From Williamwhitmania sp035530955 (lineage in GTDB: Bacteria > Bacteroidota > Bacteroidia > Bacteroidales > Williamwhitmaniaceae), in assembly GCA_035530955.1 (NCBI GenBank), contig DATKTT010000339.1:1-6313 (forward strand): a stretch of 6,313 bases of DNA, in the 5' to 3' direction. The position numbers and the translations under genes were made by a program. A model generated the notes under the pieces. It saw only the letters and a program-made list of their open reading frames with translations, did not search any database and had not been told where the DNA came from. Positions 1-5,357 of this stretch are shown in pieces; position 1 is the stretch's first letter; each line of letters starts with the position of its first letter.

Positions 1-1066
1 TTGGGTTAACCACCAAGGTTGATGTGTCCTTGCGATAGATACTAAGCGAACCTGCACCTCCAAAACCACCAAGCCCCAACCAAGGAAAGGAGGCCTCAGC
101 CTCGAGCCGCTGCTCGTTGGTATCGAGCTTCTTCCACTGCAACTGTACCTGCTCACCTATATTAAAGGTGTTGACCAGCTTAAGCGTGGCATCACCCCTG
201 AAGGTTACTCCACCACCGGTCTCCTTGCCTGCAAGTCCGATGAGTGCACTAATTTGGTTGGCCTTTTTCTGCTTCAGGTAGACGTAAACTCTGGCTTTAC
301 CTGGAATAAACTCCGGTTCGGCCGGTCGAATGGAGGTCAGGTATCCCAGCTGGCTAATGGTGCTTCCTATTTGGCGAACCTGTCTTTCGCTGTATGGAAT
401 CCCAGGTCGAATGCCCAGCAGATAATCGAGGTAATTTCTGTTGGCCCTGTACTTACCTTTTATTATAAGGGTGTCGAATACCACGTAGGTTCCGGGTAAA
501 AGTCGTAAAGATCCCTTTAGTGTATTGTGCTCAATGCTAACCGAATCGAACAACAGCGTTGCAAAAGGATAACCTTGGTTCTCCATTTTGGAGAGGAGGA
601 GATCGGTGGTGCTGAAAAGAGAAAAGAGGGAGAGGTTTTTCTGCTTAATGGCTGTGGGAAGTTGGTAGTTTCCACTGGGGACAATTAACCTAAGCCGTAC
701 CCTTTTAATACGGGTTCCCCTGTAGATAAAAATATTGGTGTTGACAGAATCGCCATGGATGGAATCCACCCCAGCTGCAGCATAACCCTTTGTCCAAAGG
801 GAGGCGATGAATCGATCTACTTGAGCAGCCACAATGGTGGTGTCGTATGTGCTAATCACCACTGTCTTGAGTGGCTGATGGGAATTGGTGCTATAAAAAG
901 TTAAGGCATGGCTGCTTTGTGCCAGTGCAGGGGTGTTTAAAAATAAGGTTAGAATAGCGATTAACGATAGAGTAAAAAAATTTCCATAAATATCAATAGG
1001 CCAGAAAAATGATCTGATTGCAAATTCGGCTGTTGAGGAAAGGCGGAAGTTGGCTGGCCTATTCAT
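1..1066 (-). CDS. Omp85-family outer-membrane protein (BamA/TamA-like), N-terminal part, cut by window edge
   Basis: Reading the minus strand from an ATG at 1066 gives 355 codons with no stop, running off the left edge. Residues about 29-50 form a hydrophobic segment ending NTPALAQS, a likely Sec signal peptide cleaved after ALA. Residues about 68-190 are a mixed alpha/beta region consistent with an early POTRA domain. Residues about 197-266 look like a typical last POTRA (FDTLIIKGKYRAN, LLGIRPGIPYSERQV, QLGYLTSIRP, VYVYLKQKK). From about 270 the pattern becomes alternating amphipathic strands (ALIGLAG, LKLVNTFNIGE, LQWKKLDT, ASFPWLGLGG), the expected start of a 16-strand barrel. Proteins of this family sit in the outer membrane and insert or export other proteins; Bacteroidota carry several paralogues of unknown client, so no gene symbol is given. 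The 28 residues before the hydrophobic segment are unusual and the start is uncertain (see findings). Family assignment is confident; specific role is not. Confidence 0.85.
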   Translation of the reverse strand, partial: MNRPANFRLSSTAEFAIRSFFWPIDIYGNFFTLSLIAILTLFLNTPALAQSSHALTFYSTNSHQPLKTVVISTYDTTIVAAQVDRFIASLWTKGYAAAGVDSIHGDSVNTNIFIYRGTRIKRVRLRLIVPSGNYQLPTAIKQKNLSLFSLFSTTDLLLSKMENQGYPFATLLFDSVSIEHNTLKGSLRLLPGTYVVFDTLIIKGKYRANRNYLDYLLGIRPGIPYSERQVRQIGSTISQLGYLTSIRPAEPEFIPGKARVYVYLKQKKANQISALIGLAGKETGGGVTFRGDATLKLVNTFNIGEQVQLQWKKLDTNEQRLEAEASFPWLGLGGFGGAGSLSIYRKDTSTLVVNP

Positions 1067-1090
1067 GAAAATTAAGGTTGTGCTGCAATG

Positions 1091-1098
1091 CAAACCTA
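1091..1098 (-). promoter_or_regulatory. Candidate -7 element for the Omp85 gene
   Basis: The minus strand reads TAGGTTTG here, an exact match to the Bacteroidota -7 consensus TAnnTTTG, in the 59-bp gap between the Rrf2 stop and the Omp85 ATG. Transcription would begin near 1084, giving a leader of about 18 nt to the ATG at 1066. No good TTG -33 element is seen about 20 nt upstream, so this is a half-match. If it is inactive, the gene could be co-transcribed with the Rrf2 gene behind it, since no terminator separates them. Confidence 0.4.
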
Positions 1099-1125
1099 AA
1101 AAATGAGAAAGTATTGTGCTACGAT

Positions 1126-1560
1126 TTATTGATATGTCGTTGTTTCGTCATCATCAATAAGGCTCTGGAGCGTTGTATTTTTGAGAATCTCGTAGGAGAG
1201 ATCCCTTACCTTTTTAAACGTTTTTCGTATTCCACATTTTTCTTCATCTCTACAAAATTCGCACGATTGGTAGTGCTTTTCGGAGGCACATGATAGCATG
1301 GATATAGGTCCTTCGAAGTGGGTGTAAATTGAGGCAATATCAATTTCAGACGGTGACTTGATAAGGTAATAACCACCCGACTTGCCCATCTTACTCTGCA
1401 CCACGCCCAACTTTTTGCAGTCGTTTAGAATGCTCTCAAGAAACTTTTGAGGAATTCCTTGCCCTTGGGCAATGTCTGAAATTTGAACGGGTCCTTTACC
1501 GTACTCCTTTGCCAGCCGAAGCAAGGCCATTAGCGAATATCTAGTCTTTCTGGAAATCAA
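1126..1560 (-). CDS. Rrf2-family transcriptional regulator with a four-cysteine (probable Fe-S) cluster site
   Basis: The 144-residue product has the usual Rrf2 length. The N-terminus (ISRKTRYSLMALLRLA) is the family's first helix. Residues about 24-52 form the helix-turn-helix (QISDIAQGQGIPQKFLESIL) and 53-68 the wing (SKMGKSGGYYLIK). Four cysteines, C91, C100, C103 and C109, lie in the segment that binds a [2Fe-2S] or [4Fe-4S] cluster in IscR, NsrR and RirA, so it probably senses Fe-S status, NO, iron or redox state. The start is TTG at 1560: an in-frame stop lies three codons upstream, and only this start keeps the conserved first helix (the next Met is residue 11). It is divergent from a nitroreductase gene and may control it and itself. 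Which Rrf2 subgroup it belongs to is not clear, so no symbol is given. Confidence 0.92.
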   Translation of the reverse strand: MISRKTRYSLMALLRLAKEYGKGPVQISDIAQGQGIPQKFLESILNDCKKLGVVQSKMGKSGGYYLIKSPSEIDIASIYTHFEGPISMLSCASEKHYQSCEFCRDEEKCGIRKTFKKVRDLSYEILKNTTLQSLIDDDETTTYQ

Positions 1561-1581
1561 GGTTATCTATTTTTAGCGATT

Positions 1582-1589
1582 TAAAGTTA
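1582..1589 (-). promoter_or_regulatory. Weak candidate -7 element for the Rrf2 gene
   Basis: The minus strand reads TAACTTTA, one base off TAnnTTTG, 21 nt upstream of the TTG start. The -33 region about 20 nt further upstream falls inside the AT-rich palindrome at 1604-1627. That arrangement would suit autorepression, but the match is imperfect and the region is very AT-rich. Confidence 0.3.
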
Positions 1590-1603
1590 CACTATTTTTA
1601 TTA

Positions 1604-1627
1604 TAGTCTATTAATTTAATAGGACTA
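1604..1627. promoter_or_regulatory. AT-rich palindrome, candidate Rrf2 operator
   Basis: The core at 1608-1622 is a perfect inverted repeat, CTATTAA and TTAATAG around one central T. Outer arms TAGT (1604-1607) and ACTA (1624-1627) also pair, offset by one extra G. A second, overlapping inverted repeat, ACTAT (1591-1595) and ATAGT (1603-1607), lies alongside. The site is in the spacer between the divergent Rrf2 and nitroreductase genes, about 45 bp upstream of the Rrf2 start. Rrf2 dimers bind dyad-symmetric AT-rich sites, so it is a reasonable operator, but no known consensus is matched. Confidence 0.4.
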
Positions 1628-1731
1628 CATGAAGATTTTATTGTCTTGTGTTTGGGAGGATGGATGGTCACCAATGTTGGAATATATTTCTTAGGTATGT
1701 TTTGAAGAAAGGCGGTTCTATTGGATTAACT

Positions 1732-1763
1732 TTTGCCAACAACGGTTCAAATTTCTACCTTTG
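1732..1763 (+). promoter_or_regulatory. Bacteroidota-type promoter of the nitroreductase gene
   Basis: TTTG at 1732-1735, a 20-nt spacer and TACCTTTG at 1756-1763 match the Bacteroidota primary promoter (TTTG, 19-21 nt, TAnnTTTG) exactly. Transcription would begin around 1770, leaving a leader of about 15 A-rich nucleotides before the ATG at 1785. This placement rules out a TTG at 1761 as start codon, because it is part of the -7 element. Confidence 0.8.
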
Positions 1764-1784
1764 GACCACAAAAAAACAAGCACC

Positions 1785-2534
1785 ATGAAGGCAATAATGA
1801 ATCACCGATCAATCCGAAAGTATAAATCAACCCCCATTGATGAGGCAACAATTAATGAGATTCTGCTGGCTGGAACTCGTGCATCAACAACCGGGAATAT
1901 GCAGGTTTACAGTATTGTGGTTACCACAAATCCCGAAATAAAGCAGCAGCTGGCACCGTGCCATTTCAACCAAGCTATGGTTACCCAGGCGCCGGTGGTA
2001 CTAACTTTCTGTGCCGATTTCAACCGGTTTAATAAGTGGTGTGAGCAACGAAACGCGGTTCCGGGCTACGACAACTTTCTGTCCTTTACTACTGCTGCCA
2101 TTGACGCCCTGCTGGCCTCTCAGAATATTTGCTTGGCTGCTGAGGAAAAAGGGTTGGGCATTTGCTACCTAGGAACAACAACCTATACCGCCAATAAGAT
2201 AATTGAAGTACTTAAGTTACCTAAAGGGGTAGTTCCTATTACCACGGTGGTGGTAGGTTACCCTGAGGAGGTTCCAGAGTTAACTGACCGTTTGCCACTT
2301 GAGGCCGTTGTTCATCGCGAGGTTTACCACGATTACTCTACCGACGACATCAACCGCCTCTACGCTGAAAAAGAGGCAATGCCACTTACCAAGCAGTTGT
2401 TGAAGGAGAATAACAAGGAGACGCTGGCTCAAGTATTTACCGATAATCGCTACACCAAAAAGGACAATGTTGCATTTTCGAAGGTATTTCTTCAGGTGCT
2501 GCACGACCAAGGATTTATGAATAACCATGAGTAA
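1785..2534 (+). CDS. NADPH-dependent FMN nitroreductase, NfsA/Frp type
   Basis: The 249-residue product belongs to the nitroreductase superfamily, FMN-containing cytoplasmic homodimers that pass two electrons from NAD(P)H to nitro compounds, quinones or flavins. Visible signatures are HRSIRKY at 7-13 (FMN phosphate contact), RASTTGNMQVY at 32-42, the central helix TAAIDALLASQNICLAAEEKG near 103-123, GLGICYLG at 123-130, and the NfsA/Frp segment DRLPLEAVVHREVY at 168-181. The length and C-terminal arm fit NfsA/Frp (about 240-250 residues) rather than the shorter NfsB type. The ATG at 1785 is chosen because an in-frame TTG at 1761 lies inside the promoter; ATG at 1797 remains possible. It has its own promoter and terminator, so it is monocistronic. 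It is divergent from the Rrf2 regulator. The true substrate cannot be read from sequence. Confidence 0.9.
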   Translation: MKAIMNHRSIRKYKSTPIDEATINEILLAGTRASTTGNMQVYSIVVTTNPEIKQQLAPCHFNQAMVTQAPVVLTFCADFNRFNKWCEQRNAVPGYDNFLSFTTAAIDALLASQNICLAAEEKGLGICYLGTTTYTANKIIEVLKLPKGVVPITTVVVGYPEEVPELTDRLPLEAVVHREVYHDYSTDDINRLYAEKEAMPLTKQLLKENNKETLAQVFTDNRYTKKDNVAFSKVFLQVLHDQGFMNNHE

Positions 2535-2558
2535 TTGGAAAGTCTAATCAATAGTATG

Positions 2559-2588
2559 AACGCCTTGATTAGCATCAGGGCGTTTTTT
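2559..2588 (+). terminator. Intrinsic terminator of the nitroreductase gene
   Basis: AACGCCTTGAT and ATCAGGGCGTT form an 11-bp stem with one T-G wobble and a TAGC tetraloop, running into six Ts (2583-2588). It begins 24 nt after the nitroreductase stop codon. On the minus strand the hairpin is followed by only two Ts, so it should act mainly for the plus-strand gene rather than the converging CBS gene. Confidence 0.9.
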
Positions 2589-2611
2589 GTTTGAATAAGT
2601 TGCTGGTTTTG

Positions 2612-3340
2612 CTAATCCATCTGCTCCACAATCTTTGGAAGATCGCTAGGTGTTAATATTCCCAGCAGGTGACCGGTTGGACCACCATTTTCGGTTATTA
2701 GAATGGCCTGTAGGTAGGTACCCTGCTTCATCGATCGCTTAAACATATCGTATATGGTAATGATGTCGGCATGGTTGGAAACTACGGCAAAGTCTTTGAT
2801 ATCAGTATAGGGAATAATCTCCTCAAGCAATGCTCCGTTAAGTTGACCTTGATGGGCAAATTTTTCGGTGAGCCACCGGGCCAATGATTTTGCTGTTATC
2901 AGACACACAATCCGATTTTGGTCTACCACAGGGCAGCGCATAAACCCCTTTTCTGCAAATGTTTTAAGCATCTCCATGATGGGAGTTTGCGGCGTAGCAA
3001 AGTAAGGAGGCGATAAGGGGATGGTGCTTACCCGAGGTGGGTTATTCAGCATGTCACGAATTTTCCTTATTTCGGTTACCACATCGTTGTGTGGCTCAGC
3101 AATGATGAAGTTTTCGCGGCGGGTATGGGTAATGGCGTTGCGCAGCTCGGCGAACTCCCGTAGGTCGTTGGCGTAGCGCTGCACTACCGGATGAAAGCTC
3201 CGCGCCTTTCTCACCAGCTCTGCAAATCCGGCGTGGTATCGGTCATTGCAAATGTCCCGTAACTTCTGCTCAATCTCGGTAAAAAGGTCGATAAACTGTT
3301 CTGAATTTGCCTGTTGCTCCATGTCGCTATAATTTGCCAT
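2612..3340 (-). CDS. CBS-domain protein with N-terminal HEPN-like helical domain
   Basis: The 242-residue soluble protein has two parts. Residues about 12-100 are predicted all-helical and contain EFAELRNAITHTR, where R67-N68-x3-H72 matches the R-x4-6-H signature of HEPN domains (RNases and nucleotide-binding folds common in toxin and defence proteins). Residues about 103-158 and 170-241 are a tandem CBS pair: MRCPVVDQNRIVCLITAKSL and LQAILITENGG with GHLLGILTPSDL are the characteristic strand-helix ends. CBS pairs usually bind adenine nucleotides (AMP, ATP, SAM, c-di-AMP) and control an attached domain. I recognise the overall architecture as a recurring but uncharacterised family, usually just called CBS domain-containing protein. 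RNase activity is inference from the motif alone. It stands alone between a convergent and a divergent gene. The ATG at 3340 is used; an ATG at 3322 (residue 7) is possible. Confidence 0.85.
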   Translation of the reverse strand: MANYSDMEQQANSEQFIDLFTEIEQKLRDICNDRYHAGFAELVRKARSFHPVVQRYANDLREFAELRNAITHTRRENFIIAEPHNDVVTEIRKIRDMLNNPPRVSTIPLSPPYFATPQTPIMEMLKTFAEKGFMRCPVVDQNRIVCLITAKSLARWLTEKFAHQGQLNGALLEEIIPYTDIKDFAVVSNHADIITIYDMFKRSMKQGTYLQAILITENGGPTGHLLGILTPSDLPKIVEQMD

Positions 3341-3370
3341 GAAGGTAGAAAAAATAGTGACGGGTTACAA
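3340..3370 (-). promoter_or_regulatory. Candidate promoter of the CBS gene, overlapping its start
   Basis: The minus strand carries TTG (3370-3368), a 20-nt spacer and TACCTTCA (3347-3340), resembling the Bacteroidota promoter with two mismatches in the -7 element. Transcription would begin near 3333, inside the annotated first codons, which would make ATG at 3322 the start of a short-leader message. The spacing is right but the -7 match is poor. Confidence 0.25.
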
Positions 3371-3387
3371 CAGTGACAAGTTACAAA
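3356..3387. repeat. Imperfect tandem pair of a 16-bp unit
   Basis: AGTGACGGGTTACAAC at 3356-3371 is followed directly by AGTGACAAGTTACAAA at 3372-3387, 13 of 16 bases identical. It is part of the repeat-rich spacer and partly overlaps the tentative CBS promoter. Confidence 0.6.
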
Positions 3388-3393
3388 ATGTTG

Positions 3394-3421
3394 GAAGACC
3401 GGAGTCCGAAGACCGAAGTTT
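3394..3421. repeat. Degenerate heptamer run (GAAGACC type)
   Basis: Four consecutive 7-bp units read GAAGACC, GGAGTCC, GAAGACC and GAAGTTT. In a shifted register they follow the pattern CCRRARN, the same skeleton as the perfect CAGAAAC array 100 bp to the right. Confidence 0.55.
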
Positions 3422-3525
3422 TGCGGCTGCCATCCATAGCCTTAATCCCTCAGTGTAACTCTGTGAAAACATGGTAAAACTTTGTGCAACTATAACCGAC
3501 CGGAGGGAGCTCAGCGTAGCTAAAT

Positions 3526-3574
3526 CAGAAACCAGAAACCAGAAACCAGAAACCAGAAACCAGAAACCAGAAAC
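3526..3574. repeat. Perfect tandem array, seven copies of CAGAAAC
   Basis: Seven exact 7-bp units fill 49 bp with no variation, ending at AACTTC. The unit length is not a multiple of three and no reading frame runs through, so it is non-coding. Short heptameric arrays of this kind occur in intergenic regions of many Bacteroidota genomes. The exact identity of the copies suggests recent slippage expansion, so copy number may vary between strains. It lies about 110 bp upstream of the Ldh promoter. Confidence 0.95.
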
Positions 3575-3686
3575 TTCAACCAGCCTACATCCTTAATCTA
3601 CTCCACTAAATCCCTAATTTGCTAATCTCCTTGATTAATTCTTTACATTATTTCATTTTCAACTGTCTCGTTAATACTCAATTTTC

Positions 3687-3694
3687 TACCTTTG
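3687..3694 (+). promoter_or_regulatory. Bacteroidota -7 element of the Ldh-family gene
   Basis: TACCTTTG matches TAnnTTTG exactly and sits in the same TCTACCTTTG context as the nitroreductase promoter. The -33 element is weak (CTG at 3663-3665, 21-nt spacer). Transcription near 3701 would give a leader of about 26 nt that carries AGGA (3718-3721), a modest Shine-Dalgarno, 5 nt before the ATG at 3727. Confidence 0.65.
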
Positions 3695-3726
3695 TCATCT
3701 TGTGAAAATTTTAAACAGGAACGACC

Positions 3727-4803
3727 ATGTATACACATCAATACCTTGAGGAGTTTACCACACAGCTATTTGAGAAAATGGGATGCCCAACAGCCGATGC
3801 AAAGGCGGTGGCAGAGCTGTTGATTCGGGCTGAGCTGCGCGGCCTTTCGTCGCACGGCATGATGCGGGTAAAGGATTACTTTTTGCTGGTTGAGGCTGGC
3901 AGAATAAATACAAAGCCTAACGTTCACATTGTGCATGAAACGCCTAGCACTGCAACAGTTGATGGTGACAATGCCTTAGGCCCGGTTGCTGCAAAGCGCA
4001 GCATGGAGATTGCCATTGAAAAGGCAAAGAATGTTGGCACCGGATGGGTTGCCACCAAGGGATCTAACCACTTTGGCATTGCGGGTTACTACGCCATGAT
4101 GGCGCTGGAGCACGACATGGTTGGAATCTCCATGACCAATGCCAACCCGTTGGTGGCTCCAACCAATTCTACAAGCAAATTTTTGGGTACCAATCCTATT
4201 GCAGTTGCTTTTCCAACCCAGCATCAGCCAGCATTTGTGGCCGATTTTGCAACTACACCTATTGCTCGAGGGAAGTTGGCCATAATGGGAAAAAAGGGAC
4301 AATCAATTGACTACGGCTTTGTGCAGGACAAGCACGGTAATCCGAGCACCAATCCAGATATTCTTCTGGATGGTGGCGCAATCCTGCCGCTTGGTGGGAG
4401 TGCCGATCATGGAAGCCATAAGGGCTACTGTATGGGATCACTAATAGATATTTTTTCATCTGTATTTTCAGGTGCCAACTTTGGGCCTTTCGTACCACCT
4501 CAGGTGGCTTACCTACCCTTACTTGAGAAAAGTGTTGGGGAAGGGCTTGGCCATTTCTTTGGTGCCATGCGCATTGATGCCTTTCGACCTGCAAGTGAGT
4601 TTAAAATGAAAATGGATGAGTGGATTGAAACCTTCCGCGGTGCCGAAAGCATTCAAGGGCAGCCAAAGGTGATGATTCCCGGCGATCCAGAGCGGCTTAA
4701 TGAGGAGCGTATTACTAAGGAGGGGATAACACTTATTGCTCCTGTTATTAAGGACCTTGCCGATATTGCCTCAAAGTTGAATGTTCCCTTTAGGGCAGAG
4801 TAA
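3727..4803 (+). CDS. Ldh2-family (malate/L-lactate dehydrogenase type) NAD(P)-dependent oxidoreductase
   Basis: The 358-residue product has the full length of the Ldh2/MDH2 family, which is unrelated in fold to classical lactate and malate dehydrogenases and oxidises 2-hydroxyacids such as L-lactate, malate, ureidoglycolate, 2,3-diketo-gulonate or sulfolactate in the cytoplasm. Family landmarks are all present: AELRGLSSHGMMR at 35-47 (S42, H43, R47), DGDNALGPVAA at 80-89, the SNHFG block at 113-117 with catalytic-type H115, FLGTNPIAVAFP at 152-163, DFATTPIARGK at 173-183, SHKGYCMG at 230-237 and the C-terminal IPGDPE at 317-322. No key position looks damaged. The ATG has a modest AGGA upstream. 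The substrate cannot be decided from sequence; neighbours give no pathway clue. Transcribed from its own promoter and ended by a hairpin, it may supply some read-through to the Nudix gene. Confidence 0.92.
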   Translation: MYTHQYLEEFTTQLFEKMGCPTADAKAVAELLIRAELRGLSSHGMMRVKDYFLLVEAGRINTKPNVHIVHETPSTATVDGDNALGPVAAKRSMEIAIEKAKNVGTGWVATKGSNHFGIAGYYAMMALEHDMVGISMTNANPLVAPTNSTSKFLGTNPIAVAFPTQHQPAFVADFATTPIARGKLAIMGKKGQSIDYGFVQDKHGNPSTNPDILLDGGAILPLGGSADHGSHKGYCMGSLIDIFSSVFSGANFGPFVPPQVAYLPLLEKSVGEGLGHFFGAMRIDAFRPASEFKMKMDEWIETFRGAESIQGQPKVMIPGDPERLNEERITKEGITLIAPVIKDLADIASKLNVPFRAE

Positions 4804-4826
4804 GCGAAATTAAACCTGATTATGAG

Positions 4827-4854
4827 AGGAGATTCTGCAACGGAATCTCCTTTT
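4827..4854 (+). terminator. Hairpin terminator or attenuator after the Ldh-family gene
   Basis: AGGAGATTC (4827-4835) and GAATCTCCT (4843-4851) form a perfect 9-bp stem with a 7-nt loop, followed by a short run of four Ts. It lies 24 nt after the dehydrogenase stop and 17 nt before the Nudix ATG. The T-run is short, so termination is probably partial and the Nudix gene could receive read-through. Confidence 0.7.
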
Positions 4855-4870
4855 AGTTACCTACTGAAAT

Positions 4871-5293
4871 ATGGAAACTAAAATTCATGAAATTGGGACC
4901 GTTGCCGATGAGCAGCTGCACTATGCCGTAATATGCGCCTTTGTTGGAAAGCAGCTTGTTCTGGTGCGCAACCGTAAGCGAGTAACTTGGGAAATCCCCG
5001 GTGGTAGGAGGGAACTGGGTGAAGCAATTGATGCAACCGCGAACCGAGAGTTGCAGGAGGAAACTGGAGCCATACGGTATGAGATGGAACAGATTTGTGA
5101 CTACTCGGTTACGATAAATGGGAATACCAGCTATGGACGACTCTACTACTCTAACATTGAGGAGATGGATCAAGAATTACACTTTGAGGTGGGAGAGGTA
5201 AAACTTTCCGATAGTTTACCTCCAGAGCTCACTTATCCAGAAATTCAACCACTGCTATACCACACTGCGATTGCACACAAGAATCGCGTTTAG
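4871..5293 (+). CDS. Nudix hydrolase
   Basis: The 140-residue protein carries a complete Nudix box at 45-67: G45, five residues, E51, seven residues, then R59-E60-L61-Q62-E63-E64-T65-G66. Only the last hydrophobic position is a small residue (A67). These glutamates bind Mg2+ and drive hydrolysis of a nucleoside diphosphate linked to another group. The preceding VTWEIPGGRRELGE resembles MutT/YtkD-type enzymes that remove (oxidised) nucleoside triphosphates or similar, but family members differ widely in substrate, so none is assigned. The ATG at 4871 has no clear Shine-Dalgarno and no convincing TAnnTTTG promoter; the gene may depend on read-through past the hairpin after the dehydrogenase gene. 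It converges on the short-chain dehydrogenase gene and ends in a strong terminator. Confidence 0.9.
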   Translation: METKIHEIGTVADEQLHYAVICAFVGKQLVLVRNRKRVTWEIPGGRRELGEAIDATANRELQEETGAIRYEMEQICDYSVTINGNTSYGRLYYSNIEEMDQELHFEVGEVKLSDSLPPELTYPEIQPLLYHTAIAHKNRV

Positions 5294-5308
5294 ATACCTC
5301 TCTAATGT

Positions 5309-5337
5309 AAAGAGCCTCGAATTTTCGAGGCTCTTTT
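5309..5337 (+). terminator. Strong intrinsic terminator after the Nudix gene
   Basis: AAAGAGCCTCGA (5309-5320) and TCGAGGCTCTTT (5325-5336) form a perfect 12-bp stem closed by an ATTT loop and followed by TTTT-A-TTT. It starts 16 nt after the Nudix stop. It lies 21 bp past the end of the converging short-chain dehydrogenase, and the A-rich left flank gives a TTT tail on the minus strand, so it may serve both genes. Confidence 0.9.
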
Positions 5338-5357
5338 ATTTCCATTCCCTCACAACG

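Larger units (their letters stand above)
3341..3726. other. Gene-free spacer rich in short tandem repeats
   Basis: This is the longest stretch without a gene. It lies between the divergently transcribed CBS and Ldh-family genes. It holds an imperfect 16-bp direct repeat (3356-3387), four degenerate heptamers (3394-3421), two AACTYTGTG copies (3457-3465 and 3478-3486), seven perfect CAGAAAC units (3526-3574) and, at its right end, the Ldh promoter. No open frame of note, tRNA or structured RNA is visible. Confidence 0.8.

Noticed and set aside
254..499. An 81-codon plus-strand open frame inside the Omp85 gene.
   Set aside because: It lies opposite a clearly recognisable coding frame that is open across the whole left end; no homology-like features of its own.
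1761..1784. TTG at 1761 as an upstream start for the nitroreductase, adding eight residues.
   Set aside because: The TTG overlaps the exact TACCTTTG promoter element, so it would not be in the transcript; the ATG at 1785 fits the family N-terminus.
3526..3574. CRISPR-like array.
   Set aside because: Units are 7 bp and directly adjacent without spacers; this is a simple tandem repeat.
3976..4594. Two minus-strand open frames opposite the Ldh-family gene.
   Set aside because: Composition is that of antisense reading of a conserved gene; low-complexity His/Gln/Arg-rich products and no upstream signals.
4871..5293. Operon linking the Ldh-family and Nudix genes into one pathway.
   Set aside because: A hairpin terminator separates them and no shared substrate is evident; same-strand neighbourhood alone is weak evidence.
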